Positions 7,817 through 16,894 are shown, counted from the stretch's first letter. The stretch is DNA of 36,451 nt from Marine group II euryarchaeote REDSEA-S11_B3N4 (GCA_001628485.1 LURR01000011.1:1-36451); one strand, 5' to 3'. Numbers and translations: made by a program. Notes: a model not told the origin generated them from the letters alone.

Positions 7817-8760
7817 CGATGGAATCTCAGGAACCTCCAGCCGTATTGATTGATCAGGCTTCGAAGTGGTACGGTCAGGTAATCGGAATCAACGATCTAT
7901 CTCTGGCTATCGACGGTGGAGTAACAGGGGTACTGGGGCCTAACGGAGCCGGAAAGTCGACTCTGTTCAAGCTCATGATGGGCCGGATAAAGCCCAGCCA
8001 GGGCTCCATCAGACTCTTTGGAGTAGATCCCTGGACCAACACCTCTCCCTACAGGAGGGTGGGCTATGTCAGTGAGTCTGAGAAGCTGTATGAGTGGATG
8101 ACTGCATTGGACTTTGTCTCGACTCTGGCCAGGCTTCATGGGATGACTAGGGAGGAAGCCACGGACAGGTCGTCTCACGTGCTGGACTTCGTAGGGCTAT
8201 CAGATGTGATGCACAAGGAGCTCGGGAAGTTCAGCAAGGGAATGAGGCAGAGGGTCAAGATTGCGCATGCACTGGTGCATGACCCAGACTTGATCATTCT
8301 GGATGAACCCCTCCATGGATGCGACCCATTGGCTAGGACAAGCATAATGAGCGTAATCCGTGAAATGGGGGAGCAGGGCAAGACCATCCTAGTTTCAAGC
8401 CATATTCTAGAGGAGATAGAGAGGATTACTGAGCAGATAGTAATACTGCACAACGGCCGTCTACTCGCATTAGGGAATCTGCACGCCATTCGGGACCTGC
8501 TGGATAAGCACCCACATAGGATACTCATCAATTGCGAGGATCCAAGGAGTCTGGCGGGCCTATTCATCGAAGAAGATCCGATATTCGGAGTCAGATTTCC
8601 CAGAGAAGGGCAACTAGAAATCCACACCAACAACCTATCCGCAGCTCACTCCATCCTACCGTCCATAGTAGTGAAATCAAATCAGAAGATATCCAGCATC
8701 GAGAATCCGGATGACAATCTGGAGTCTCTACTTAACTACCTAATCAAGGAGGGGCAATGA
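7813..8760 (+). CDS. ABC transporter ATP-binding protein (second of two)
   Basis: This is a 315-residue nucleotide-binding subunit with Walker A GPNGAGKST, signature FSKGMRQ, Walker B DLIILDEPLHGCD and H-loop SSHILEE. The D-loop reads HGCDP rather than the usual GLDP. The C-terminal ~85 residues are a variable regulatory tail. It is paralogous to the ATPase at 5810, and the pair with two different permeases suggests either two heteromeric exporters or one asymmetric complex. Its start codon overlaps the stop of the preceding permease, and its stop overlaps the start of the next permease, both as ATGA, pointing to translational coupling. Confidence 0.88.
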   Translation: MTMESQEPPAVLIDQASKWYGQVIGINDLSLAIDGGVTGVLGPNGAGKSTLFKLMMGRIKPSQGSIRLFGVDPWTNTSPYRRVGYVSESEKLYEWMTALDFVSTLARLHGMTREEATDRSSHVLDFVGLSDVMHKELGKFSKGMRQRVKIAHALVHDPDLIILDEPLHGCDPLARTSIMSVIREMGEQGKTILVSSHILEEIERITEQIVILHNGRLLALGNLHAIRDLLDKHPHRILINCEDPRSLAGLFIEEDPIFGVRFPREGQLEIHTNNLSAAHSILPSIVVKSNQKISSIENPDDNLESLLNYLIKEGQ

Positions 8761-10469
8761 TGGACAAGAAGGGCCTAGACCTTTCCGAGACAGTTTGGAC
8801 AAGGCTCGACCGCAAGGCTGGAGCAATAGTAGAACTAACAATGAGGCAACTCAGACACAGGATATCCACATGGGTGGTATTGGGCGTGGGTGCGCTATTG
8901 ATGGCACTACTCCTCTCCTTCTACGTAGACTCCGTCAGGGAGTCTTTCGAACCCATAGATAACGATGGGGACAGCGAGGACAATGATGGTGATGGGTATC
9001 CGATGGGACAGGAGAGGAAGTATGGCACTCCTGACTGGGATCCCAACGTTTTCCCCGGAGCGAGCATCTTCATCCCAGAGAGTGACATAGACTGGAACGA
9101 CGCTGAAAGGTCGTTCTCCGCTAACAAGTCGTGGGAGGGAAGAGCATTCTTCGAGGCCCGATGGATAGATCTGGAGTACAACGGGGAGTGGTGGGACACC
9201 CACATCGAGTGGAACCCCGACGCATCAGGCGTCCCCGATCTTGCAGATTGCTCAGAATGGGAGTTGGATGAGATTTACGAGACCATATGGAGGGATGCGT
9301 GCGACCTCGGGGACCAAGACGGGAACGGCTTGACAACATACTACGTCTCAGGAAAGTGGAGGGGGGATGGAGAAGTCATAGTGCCCGAGGGGATGTATCT
9401 CTCTTGGGGGTACTGGACAGAGGAGGTATACGTGGAACCAGAACCTCCAGAGATGTACATCAACGAGGACGGAATAGACTGCTTCAACGGCCTCTCTCTT
9501 AGAGGAGAGGGCTGGGAGGAGAGTAGGGTTGACTGCCCATCAGATGTGAGACTTGGTGGGAGCCACGGATTCGATGATGACGGCGACTGCCTCGCCATGG
9601 ACGACGGACTCGGTGATGACGATAACGGCAATGGGATCCGCTGCGATGTACAGTGGTTGGCGCTCAACGGGGTGGTCACCGATATCCGATCCGACGCTCT
9701 CGTCGATGAGGACCCAGATGAGCAGGAGTACATCGGAGAACTAGGTCACAGGACATTCGTAATTGCAGTCGGGAAGATGGCCTTCGTCATCCTCCTTGGC
9801 TTATTCATCCCTCTGTTCCTCTCCCTTGGATTGGTAAGGGACGAGACAGAGAACGGGACACTCCACCTTCTACTATCGAAACCCATCCATCGTGCTGAGT
9901 TCATTGTTTACAGGTTGATGGGGTATCTGGCGATTGCGGGTACCTACGTCATTGCACTCTCCCTTGTCGTGGGACTTATCGCCTCGTTGCTGGGTCCTGG
10001 AAATCAAATCATTCGACTCTCGGATTTGCCGGTATGGCTGGGGATAGGGTTCGCGACGACACTGGTTCTTGCAGCATATGGTTCGATATTCAATGCGATG
10101 GGGCTGATATCCCCCAAGTACGGAGTGTACCTTTGCATAGTGTTCGGGATTTGGGAGTTCATGATGGGGAGCTTCTCCATAGTGAATCCGAATTGGACGG
10201 TAGCGAGCGTATCCATCTCGCATTGGGCTCTGCAGATGATAGATGCTATGGTGCTCCTGGCATGGCCGGATACAATCCAATGGGCCGAGATGGACAACGC
10301 GTTCGGGATTGACTCGGGACTCTCTGTCTTCTGGCAGCCTCCTGTCCATACGCTAGGGACTGCATCAGCGGGAGTGGCATTGCTCAACAGCGTCTTAGTC
10401 CTTCTGATAGTCTCCGTTGCTTGGATATTCATAGCAAAGTCAGTCTTTAGCAGAAGAGAGATAATGTGA
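8757..10469 (+). CDS. ABC-2 type transporter permease with large acidic extracytoplasmic domain
   Basis: TM1 lies at about residues 38-57. A ~275-residue ectodomain follows (about 58-333), then about five more membrane segments. The second TM is followed by RDETENGTLHLLLSKPIHR, the hallmark ABC-2 cytoplasmic loop. The ectodomain begins with an Asp-rich DxDxDG run at 68-80 (DNDGDSEDNDGDG), has a second such run at 273-295 (DDDGD and GLGDDDNGNG), and contains six Cys (about 165, 182, 242, 260, 278, 296) that could pair as disulfides. The Asp runs resemble calcium-binding loops of thrombospondin type 3 or EF-hand-like repeats. Most ABC-2 permeases have much shorter first loops, so this domain may bind the substrate or a surface partner. 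Confidence 0.85.
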   Translation: MMDKKGLDLSETVWTRLDRKAGAIVELTMRQLRHRISTWVVLGVGALLMALLLSFYVDSVRESFEPIDNDGDSEDNDGDGYPMGQERKYGTPDWDPNVFPGASIFIPESDIDWNDAERSFSANKSWEGRAFFEARWIDLEYNGEWWDTHIEWNPDASGVPDLADCSEWELDEIYETIWRDACDLGDQDGNGLTTYYVSGKWRGDGEVIVPEGMYLSWGYWTEEVYVEPEPPEMYINEDGIDCFNGLSLRGEGWEESRVDCPSDVRLGGSHGFDDDGDCLAMDDGLGDDDNGNGIRCDVQWLALNGVVTDIRSDALVDEDPDEQEYIGELGHRTFVIAVGKMAFVILLGLFIPLFLSLGLVRDETENGTLHLLLSKPIHRAEFIVYRLMGYLAIAGTYVIALSLVVGLIASLLGPGNQIIRLSDLPVWLGIGFATTLVLAAYGSIFNAMGLISPKYGVYLCIVFGIWEFMMGSFSIVNPNWTVASVSISHWALQMIDAMVLLAWPDTIQWAEMDNAFGIDSGLSVFWQPPVHTLGTASAGVALLNSVLVLLIVSVAWIFIAKSVFSRREIM

Positions 10470-11665
10470 TTGAGATGCAGGATAACCCAATTAAGTTCGA
10501 AGGAGACTTCTCATCGCTGTGGCGACTAGATGTCATGCCCCCCATCTACGGTCTTTCCTGGTGGTGGTACTGGGTACTTATTCTGGTTCCGGATCCTGAC
10601 AAACCCAGTAGGTCTAGGCAGCTGATGACCCTCTGGTCTACTAAGGAGACCAAGGCAGTTCGGGTCAGCGGTCACTGGTGGGAGCCAGGTTCTAGGATGC
10701 ACAAGGATGAGCATGGCGGTTTCGTTATCCCTGGGATGGTATGTGCGTGGTGGTACGATGGCGAGACAATGCACGAACCACTCACAATGCGAGAATGTCG
10801 AATGGCTGTCGTTGGCGATACTCACCCATTGTGGCCCGGACAGGGGGATGGGCTCGGAGCAGGCGCAGTAATCCCGATAGAGAGGGAGGACCTTTCCATG
10901 GGGATGTCCCCAGGAAACGAGTCCATGTGGGTTAGTCTTTCGAGCGACAGGGAAGCTAGGTCACGGGGAGCCCCTTCTTCTTTCGAAGCGCGACTAACTC
11001 CATGGTGGGGCCCTCCTAGCGAACTCACATACAGGAATAACGAGATAGCACTTGGTATGGGTTACGACATACTAAGGCTACAGGGCATGAAGTCCATATT
11101 GGTCGTAGATGGGGAGGAAATGGAGGGGACGGCCTACTTCCAGAAGGTCACAGTTCAGGCCCCATCAGTACCTTGGTTCTGGGGCATGGTCCACTTTGAC
11201 GACGGATCATACTTGGATTGGTTCATGCCGCACTTGACCCCACTATCCACAACCAAGGATGACAAGCCTTGGCGGAAGAGGGACGCAGTTAGGATCCCTC
11301 TGAAAAGAGCCGGAATTTTCCATGACAGGAAGCGAGGCATGACACATGAGTTCGATAATTGTGAGGTAGATGTAAGGAAATCTGATCAGGGCCTTTTGGA
11401 TTCAGATGGAGATTTACTTCCAAACTTCAGAATTAGGGTCTGGAACGACTCTTCCAGAGTCTCAATGGATATCAGGTCAGTTAGTCGTGCTAGGTGGACA
11501 TTCGACCAACCAACTCGAATGGGCCTAGTTAGCCATCTGACCTACAACGAGTACCCATTCGAGGTGTTTAGACTTCAGATTGAGGATGAAGAAGGAATTA
11601 GGACCTTGTCAGACTATGATTGGGTCCATGGGAATGCCGAGCACTCCTGGGGATTCTTACATTGA
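10466..11665 (+). CDS. Conserved unknown, Trp-rich; possible lipocalin-like (AttH/CrtC) fold
   Basis: I do not firmly recognise this 399-residue protein. It opens with a Trp-rich stretch (LSWWWYWVLILVPDPDKP), has no clear signal peptide or membrane helix, and is rich in predicted beta strands. Segments such as WFWGMVHFDDGSYLDWFMP and FEARLTPWWGPPSELTYR recall the double-lipocalin AttH/CrtC (carotenoid hydratase-like) superfamily, where W-x-W-x-x-V and DGS strands occur. That is a weak, fold-level suggestion. It overlaps the ABC permease by 4 bases (GTG start, ATG at 10475 as alternative) and so probably belongs to the exporter operon. A lipid or carotenoid-like cargo would fit but is speculation. 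Confidence 0.6.
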   Translation: MIEMQDNPIKFEGDFSSLWRLDVMPPIYGLSWWWYWVLILVPDPDKPSRSRQLMTLWSTKETKAVRVSGHWWEPGSRMHKDEHGGFVIPGMVCAWWYDGETMHEPLTMRECRMAVVGDTHPLWPGQGDGLGAGAVIPIEREDLSMGMSPGNESMWVSLSSDREARSRGAPSSFEARLTPWWGPPSELTYRNNEIALGMGYDILRLQGMKSILVVDGEEMEGTAYFQKVTVQAPSVPWFWGMVHFDDGSYLDWFMPHLTPLSTTKDDKPWRKRDAVRIPLKRAGIFHDRKRGMTHEFDNCEVDVRKSDQGLLDSDGDLLPNFRIRVWNDSSRVSMDIRSVSRARWTFDQPTRMGLVSHLTYNEYPFEVFRLQIEDEEGIRTLSDYDWVHGNAEHSWGFLH

Positions 11666-11714
11666 CGAACTTGGATGGCAATCACTTAGAAACAATCATC
11701 GAAGCAGGTAGCGC

Positions 11715-12662
11715 ATGTCTGAGTTCATTGAGCAGTTCAAGTCCAATATCGATGCGGACTCTGCTCGTTCTGATTTCCCTGAGATTACAGATTCGGAGAC
11801 TCCAATCTGGAGAGGGGGGCCCGCAGCGTCTTCAATGGCCGACAAGTACATTCTCTCGATTATGGTTCTCCTGGTCCATATTGCGTTCTTCCTTGGAGAA
11901 CTGCTAGACACTCCGGAAGGGGAAGGACAGGTCAACTTCGTCCTATCTGTGGTAATTTGGCTGATAGACACAACGGGAGTGATGGGGTTTGTCATATGCA
12001 TGCTAATTCTTACCAAGATCAATCACTATGCAAATTTCTCCACTTCTGGAAAGTGGACAACATCCTGGCTTCTGATTTGCTGCATTATCCCACTAATGTG
12101 GAAACTGATGGATGTAGTGGAGTGGATTGGGGGTTTCTTTGACTCTGGCTTCTCGAGCCCTCTTCCAGCGTGGAACTACTCTTGGTTCGCTCCATTGGGC
12201 CTTCTATCCTTCCTAGTTATGGTTTCACTTACAGTTCTGTACCAGAGATCTTTCCACTATGCTATAACAGACAAGAGGATACACATCAGACAGAGCTTCC
12301 TGTACTTCGAAACCAGTGCGCATGGGATTTCCTACCACAAAGTGGAGAATCTTAAGGCAGATCCAACAATACTGGGGAGGATCCTAGGGTTTGGCAATAT
12401 ACACGTGGTAACAGGTTCGGGAGTAGGCTTGCAGGTCGAATCTCTGGGTACTTCCGCAGGTGTTGAGCCCGAGATTATACAACCTCCCGGGGGGAAGATG
12501 AGATTTTTCTCATTCCTTCTTGGTTGGATAACTTTGCAGAGAAATAGAACTGTAGAGGCCAGTGACCCTGCAGACTGCCTTTACGGGGTAAGGCGCCCAA
12601 TGGACGTTTACCGATTGATTAACCAATTGATGGATGCCAATGTCGGACCAGCAGTTGAATAA
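11715..12662 (+). CDS. Membrane protein with bacterial PH (bPH2/DUF304) domain
   Basis: The protein is 315 residues. About four hydrophobic segments (near YILSIMVLLVHIAFFLGEL, VVIWLIDTTGVMGFVICM, LLICCIIPLMWKLM and LGLLSFLVMVSLTVLY) precede a bPH2-type domain recognisable from YAITDKRIHIRQ, the strand pattern after it, HGISYHKVENLKADPTILGRI, and FGNIHVVT. This domain is common in small membrane proteins of bacteria and archaea, and its function is usually unknown. It begins 49 bases after the ABC cluster and may be transcribed with it. ATG start at 11715. Confidence 0.8.
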   Translation: MSEFIEQFKSNIDADSARSDFPEITDSETPIWRGGPAASSMADKYILSIMVLLVHIAFFLGELLDTPEGEGQVNFVLSVVIWLIDTTGVMGFVICMLILTKINHYANFSTSGKWTTSWLLICCIIPLMWKLMDVVEWIGGFFDSGFSSPLPAWNYSWFAPLGLLSFLVMVSLTVLYQRSFHYAITDKRIHIRQSFLYFETSAHGISYHKVENLKADPTILGRILGFGNIHVVTGSGVGLQVESLGTSAGVEPEIIQPPGGKMRFFSFLLGWITLQRNRTVEASDPADCLYGVRRPMDVYRLINQLMDANVGPAVE

Positions 12663-12741
12663 TTGAAGCCCGAAGTGAAATCAAGAACCCAACATTCCGC
12701 ACCGTTCATAACCCTGAGTCCTCCCACAGACACTGAGATAT

Positions 12742-13287
12742 ATGTCGAACGAGGAAACAATAACTAAGGCGGCCCAATGCATTACTCAGGGAGATTTCAT
12801 GGGAGCCATGGAAATCTTCGAGGCACACATCAACTCCAACAGAGATGACCCTGCAGGTTACCATGGCTGGGCCGAATCCGCACTATTCGAGATACAAGAG
12901 AACGGGAACTTTGACGAGAAGGGAAATGACCGGATAAACGAGGGACAGGTTGCAGCCTACTTCAAGAAGGCAGCCGCACTAGATGCAGAGAGCACGGAGT
13001 ATCAGGCCGCCTATGCGAACGCACTGATTGAGTTCGATAGGATTCCAATGGCAATTCGCGAACTGAGGAAACTCAAGGACCTCGGCGATTCATCTGACGA
13101 TTTCGATGTCACTCAGGATCTATACCAGGCAGCGAAAATGCTCATCGATAACATCGATTTCAAGACCAACTTCGATAGAAGTGAGGGCTTCGCAAAGCAG
13201 TTCCTTCCAGTAGCAGTCGAGTTCGCTCTCCTTGGAATGGGCTTCGCTTCCGCCGAGGAAGCCCTGGAGTACCTCCAGACCGAGTAG
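12742..13287 (+). CDS. TPR-repeat protein
   Basis: This is a 181-residue soluble acidic protein. Helical repeats such as AAQCITQGDFMGAMEIFEAHI followed by DPAGYHGWAESALFE, and AAYFKKAAALDAESTEYQAAYANALIEFDRIPMAIREL, fit tetratricopeptide repeats, which mediate protein-protein contacts. It has no signal peptide and no catalytic motif. truA starts 10 bases downstream, so the two are likely co-transcribed. The shared operon does not by itself indicate a shared role. Confidence 0.75.
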   Translation: MSNEETITKAAQCITQGDFMGAMEIFEAHINSNRDDPAGYHGWAESALFEIQENGNFDEKGNDRINEGQVAAYFKKAAALDAESTEYQAAYANALIEFDRIPMAIRELRKLKDLGDSSDDFDVTQDLYQAAKMLIDNIDFKTNFDRSEGFAKQFLPVAVEFALLGMGFASAEEALEYLQTE

Positions 13288-13297
13288 GGGTGAACGA

Positions 13298-14170
13298 TTG
13301 GGCGACCGATTTCTGGTCGCCCTGGGCTATCATGGAAGCTCATTCCACGGGTCACAGATCCAGCCAGATGTCGGAACCGTAGAGGGTTCCATGAGGGATG
13401 CCCTGAGAAGACTAAGTTGGTGGTCAGAGGGTTGCTTGGAGATGTCCAGCAGAACAGATTCTGGGGTAAGCGTTAGGGCGAATCTAGCCAGAATAGATCT
13501 TCCCAGATCAGTCTCCTCTAGTACAAGCAATGACTCGATAGTAAGAGCCCTGAACGACCATCTTCCCGTGGGTGCAGTTGCTATTTCAGCAAATCGTGCA
13601 CCCTCCACTTGCAAGGTTAGGTATGCGGAATCACGAAGTTACCTATATCGCTTGGAGACGATAGAGGAATGGCCGTCCGAATGCGAAAACGATGCGATTT
13701 CAGCAGCCTGCTCTTTGGTCGAGGGCAAGCACGACTTCACAAACCTCTCTAGAGTGGAATCCGACACAGAACCGATCAGAACAGTAGACCGCTGTATTCC
13801 GTGGATTTCTGATGACGGGAGACTGATAGGATTCTCCATACAGGCAAAGTCATTCATCTGGAACCAAGTCAGAAGGATTGCATCAGCATTCGCAGGAATA
13901 GCATCCGGTAGGATATCTATCCTGGATCTGGAATCCGCAATAAACTCCCCCAAGGTAAGTGTGGACCTGGGAAGGGCTCCATCAGAGGGACTCGTTCTTT
14001 GGGACATATCTCACAAGGACTTCGACTCTCCTTTCTCCAGCGAACTGCCAATTTCCACTACATTCTCTGTTAGGCCCAGCGACCCCCGAGAGTACCGGAG
14101 ATGGCTTTCATTATCAAAATATGAAATGGGATTGCTATTGGAGAGGGAGTGGATGTCCAGGCTCAATTGA
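13298..14170 (+). CDS. truA: tRNA pseudouridine synthase TruA
   Basis: TruA converts U38-40 of the anticodon arm to pseudouridine. Motifs seen are LVALGYHGSSFHGSQIQP at the N-terminus and the catalytic Asp in SSRTDSGVSV (family GRTDxGVHA), here with Ser before Arg and Ser after Asp. YRLETIEEW and IWNQVRRIAS (family FLxxMVRxI) follow. The start is set at TTG 13298 because GGGGTGA lies 4 bases upstream. The longer frame from 13232 runs through the end of the TPR gene and lacks homologous sequence. The last 8 bases overlap the convergent ribK gene. Confidence 0.88.
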   Translation: MGDRFLVALGYHGSSFHGSQIQPDVGTVEGSMRDALRRLSWWSEGCLEMSSRTDSGVSVRANLARIDLPRSVSSSTSNDSIVRALNDHLPVGAVAISANRAPSTCKVRYAESRSYLYRLETIEEWPSECENDAISAACSLVEGKHDFTNLSRVESDTEPIRTVDRCIPWISDDGRLIGFSIQAKSFIWNQVRRIASAFAGIASGRISILDLESAINSPKVSVDLGRAPSEGLVLWDISHKDFDSPFSSELPISTTFSVRPSDPREYRRWLSLSKYEMGLLLEREWMSRLN

Positions 14171-14597
14171 GCTCAATTTCCACTTCTTCACCATCTGAGC
14201 AGGGTAGCGTTTCACGAAGGAAGGCCCCAGAAATCACCTCTGCGGTACTGGTGTGTCTGGTTAGGTCGGGAACCAGGATGGCACACTCCTCCCATTTGCC
14301 CCCTGCTCTGCGAATCCTTCCCCTGAATGCCGTTGCTCCGCCGAAGGACTTCCCGTCCCTTTCGAAACCCTCGATCCTGTGGGCTTCAATCGAATCGGCG
14401 GGAACTCCCTCCTCCAATCCGGCTAATACCCTCAATTGGAGGAATGCATCCATGCTATCTCCCCCTACGTCCACATTCAGGGTGCCTGGCCAAGCACCTA
14501 CTCCCAAGACTCCCTTGAACTGTGATTGGTAGTGCTTCTGGAACATGAATACATGAGCTCTCCCTAGCCCACTGCTCACCTTCCCGCTGACTCGCAT
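14163..14597 (-). CDS. ribK: CTP-dependent riboflavin kinase (DUF120)
   Basis: Archaeal RibK phosphorylates riboflavin to FMN using CTP. At 144 residues it has the size of stand-alone archaeal RibK. Seen are the N-terminal SGKVSSGLGRA, the family-defining PGTLNV, the mid block GFERDGKSFGG, and the C-terminal LVPDLTRHTSTAEVISG with FLRETLPCSDGEEVEIEL, where homologues have RPxRTxH, LRxxLxLxDGDxV. It runs convergent with truA and overlaps its end. The start ATG at 14597 fits the family's N-terminus. Confidence 0.85.
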   Translation of the reverse strand: MRVSGKVSSGLGRAHVFMFQKHYQSQFKGVLGVGAWPGTLNVDVGGDSMDAFLQLRVLAGLEEGVPADSIEAHRIEGFERDGKSFGGATAFRGRIRRAGGKWEECAILVPDLTRHTSTAEVISGAFLRETLPCSDGEEVEIELN

Positions 14598-14639
14598 GAA
14601 CCCGGGCTACACTGACGACTCATAATATTCCGCTTAGAA

Positions 14640-15518
14640 TTACAAAACAAATGTGGACCCTTGTTCGCCAATTGACCAACCTAGTGCTACCAACTTTCGA
14701 TATTCAGCAGAGCCGCAGTCTATTACTGGATTTGTGTGGTTTAGGTGGAAGAAAATCACCTCTGGATCCCCATCTTCCCTTCTCCCCAGCCTTCCTATTG
14801 TTTCGGAAATGGGTGGGTGTGGGATTTGGGACATATCTCTGCCCCCCAACTCGTCTCCGCTCCAGAAGGTCCCATCAATAAGTGCGAAATCTACCTCGAG
14901 TGAGTTCAGCCAATCTCTGATGCTATTCTGTCCGGCCATATCTAGCGTTCCCGTCCAGTCATCGTGATCTGGGAGGAATAGTAGGGAGGAACTCGGCCCG
15001 ATTATCTTGATGGCATGTGTATCCGAGAACTCGTCTCGATGAGGTACAGGTATGAACTCGAATTGGAAACCACATTGTCTAGAGGGAGAAAAAGACTCAC
15101 CGCTCTCTACATTATTTGCTTCAAAGGGAGAAATCAAACCTCTTTTCCGAATGAAATCTATGACGCTCTTGCTTGCAAACAGACTGGTTCCGCTAGATCC
15201 CATAACTTCCTTTCCGAATTGCCCCAATCCGTCTATATGCCCTAGATGGGCATGAGTGAGGCTTACAGTTTCGGGAACGATGGTGTCGCCTATCCCCAGA
15301 GACCTGGCGGCTATCCCAAGTTGCTGAGGAAGAGCTCTGGATGCTTCGATGAGGTGGAGGCTTCCATCCGAGCCAATTACCAAGCAGCATGCTGGGTGCA
15401 GGGACTTGGATGGGTCGCTCAGTGCAGCAATGCACCTATCGCACCCGCATCCTGCCTGGGGCACCCCTCCATCCTGGGCGGTCCCGACCAATACTACTCT
15501 CACTTCATCCGGTACCAC
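14640..15518 (-). CDS. PqqB-like metallo-beta-lactamase-fold protein
   Basis: This 292-residue MBL-fold protein of the PqqB-like type starts with GTAQDGGVPQAGCGCDRC, a CxCxxC block typical of PqqB relatives. The metal motif is THAHLGHIDGL. It therefore has Gly where the usual HxHxDH has Asp, which is also how I recall non-PQQ members of this family. Later blocks VPHRDEFSDTHA, LPDHDDWTG, LIDGTFWSGDEL, GRDMSQIPHP and HLNHTNPV match that subfamily. No other PQQ genes are present, so a PQQ role is not supported and the substrate is unknown. The start is GTG at 15518. The gene is divergent from the Kbl-like gene with 86 bases between, which include a TTCTC/GAGAA inverted repeat. Confidence 0.83.
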   Translation of the reverse strand: MVPDEVRVVLVGTAQDGGVPQAGCGCDRCIAALSDPSKSLHPACCLVIGSDGSLHLIEASRALPQQLGIAARSLGIGDTIVPETVSLTHAHLGHIDGLGQFGKEVMGSSGTSLFASKSVIDFIRKRGLISPFEANNVESGESFSPSRQCGFQFEFIPVPHRDEFSDTHAIKIIGPSSSLLFLPDHDDWTGTLDMAGQNSIRDWLNSLEVDFALIDGTFWSGDELGGRDMSQIPHPPISETIGRLGRREDGDPEVIFFHLNHTNPVIDCGSAEYRKLVALGWSIGEQGSTFVL

Positions 15519-15604
15519 AGGCTGCGATGGAATGCTTCACATCAATTCTCTCTTGGAGAAATCGCCCTCGGATTAATCAAAAACTAGAGTGTCTTCAGAG
15601 GGCT

Positions 15605-16783
15605 ATGCCAGTAGATATGTCATGGATGAGGGACCGGTATTCGGAACTCCGGGACCAGGGACTGGACTGGAATCCGCCCACACTGGAGGCTGCAAGTGAG
15701 CCGAGGTGCACAATAGATGGCAGGGAGATGATCATGCTATCTGCAAATAACTACCTCAATCTCACTACTCACCCCAGAGTGGTCGAGGCTGCAGTGGAGG
15801 CAACTAGGAAGTACGGTGCGGGGTCCGGATCCGTGAGAGCAATTGCCGGAACAATGGACCTTCATCTCGAAGCGGAAAGGACCTGTGCCGAATTCAAGGA
15901 AGTAGAGGCGTCACTGATTTACTCAGCGGGGTATACCGCGAACGTCGGCCTCATCCCTACTCTGGTAAGGGGGCCACAAGACGTAATCATCTCAGATGAG
16001 CTGAATCATGGATCAATAATCGATGGGGTTAGACTGACAAAGGCATCAAGGGCGGTTTATCCTCACAACGACATGGAAGCTCTGGAGAGGGTCCTCAGGG
16101 AGAAAGAGGACTCGGAAAGGAAACTGATCATCACCGATGGGGTATTCAGCATGGACGGCGATATCGCCCCTCTTGACGAGATTGCCGATCTCGCAGAGGA
16201 ATTCGGTGCTATGACATTCGTCGATGACTGTCACGGGGAGGGGGTTCTTGGAGAAGGTAGGGGGATAGTATCGCACTTCGGTCTCCAAGGCAGGGTCACC
16301 TTCGAGGTAGGGTCCTTCTCCAAGGCCCTCGGAGTACAAGGGGGCATCCTTGCTGGAAGCGATGACGTCAGGACACACGCACTCAATCACAGCAGGTCAT
16401 GGCTACTCTCGGGAAGCCAGCCACCGGGCGTCGCAGCCGCTCAAAAGGCTGCAATCGAGGTCCTTATGTCCGAGCCTGAGCACGTCAGGAGGCTTTGGGA
16501 GAACACCACATACTTCCGAGACGAACTAGAGTCCATGGGTTTCGATACCGGGGTCAGCGAGACTCCCATTGTACCCGTTATGTGCGGAGAGAGCAGGAAA
16601 GCCCAGGAACTCTCGTCCCTGATGAGGGATGAGGGGGTGATGGTGGGAGCAATAGTGTTCCCAATGGTTGCGCGCGATAAGGCAAGAGTCAGGACTCAGA
16701 TGTCAGCAGGACTGAGTCGCGATGAGTTGAACTCGGTCCTCGAATCATTCGACAGGTGTGGAAGAAAGATAGGCCTTATCTGA
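15605..16783 (+). CDS. kbl: Alpha-oxoamine synthase, probably glycine C-acetyltransferase (2-amino-3-ketobutyrate CoA ligase)
   Basis: This PLP enzyme of ~392 residues joins an acyl-CoA to an amino acid. Motifs: SANNYLNLTTHPRV, GAGSGSVRAIAGTMDLH, SAGYTANVGL, DELNHGSIIDG, ITDGVFSMDGD, FVDDCHGEGVLG (PLP-ring and pyridine-N contacts) and GSFSKALGVQGG with the Schiff-base Lys. The family includes Kbl, BioF, HemA and serine palmitoyltransferase. The motifs and absence of biotin genes nearby favour Kbl, but BioF-like use cannot be excluded. ATG 15605 is chosen because the longer frame from 15389 is antisense to the PqqB-like gene; AGAGGG lies just upstream. A T-rich stretch follows the gene. Confidence 0.85.
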   Translation: MPVDMSWMRDRYSELRDQGLDWNPPTLEAASEPRCTIDGREMIMLSANNYLNLTTHPRVVEAAVEATRKYGAGSGSVRAIAGTMDLHLEAERTCAEFKEVEASLIYSAGYTANVGLIPTLVRGPQDVIISDELNHGSIIDGVRLTKASRAVYPHNDMEALERVLREKEDSERKLIITDGVFSMDGDIAPLDEIADLAEEFGAMTFVDDCHGEGVLGEGRGIVSHFGLQGRVTFEVGSFSKALGVQGGILAGSDDVRTHALNHSRSWLLSGSQPPGVAAAQKAAIEVLMSEPEHVRRLWENTTYFRDELESMGFDTGVSETPIVPVMCGESRKAQELSSLMRDEGVMVGAIVFPMVARDKARVRTQMSAGLSRDELNSVLESFDRCGRKIGLI

Positions 16784-16820
16784 TTCTTGTTATCAAATCG
16801 CCACGGTTTCCCCCAGATTC

Positions 16821-16841
16821 CTGTTTTTTTGGCATAATGAT
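16821..16841 (+). terminator. Poly-T terminator of the Kbl-type gene, adjoining a TATA-like element for citrate synthase
   Basis: Seven T residues (16824-16830) occur about 40 bases after the stop of the upstream gene, as in archaeal T-tract terminators. The adjoining CATAATGATAT (16833-16843) could be the TATA element of the citrate synthase gene. No strong hairpin is present, which is normal for archaea. Confidence 0.4.
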
Positions 16842-16894
16842 ATTGTCGGAGGGATTATGATGGGGTGTCTGTTACCCCTAATGTTGGTGAACAC

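Noticed and set aside
13232-13297. Extended TruA N-terminus
   Set aside because: It overlaps the TPR gene, has no resemblance to TruA, and a good ribosome-binding site precedes TTG 13298.
14640-15518. True PqqB of PQQ biosynthesis
   Set aside because: No pqqA, C, D or E genes are nearby. Similar MBL proteins occur widely outside PQQ clusters.
15389-15604. Extended N-terminus of the Kbl-like enzyme
   Set aside because: This part is antisense to the PqqB-like gene. Family sequence begins at ATG 15605.
15519-15604. tRNA or other structured RNA in the larger intergenic gaps (also 5729-5809, 12663-12741, 26718-26784)
   Set aside because: I found no cloverleaf, T-loop GTTCGA block or other recognisable RNA in these gaps by eye.
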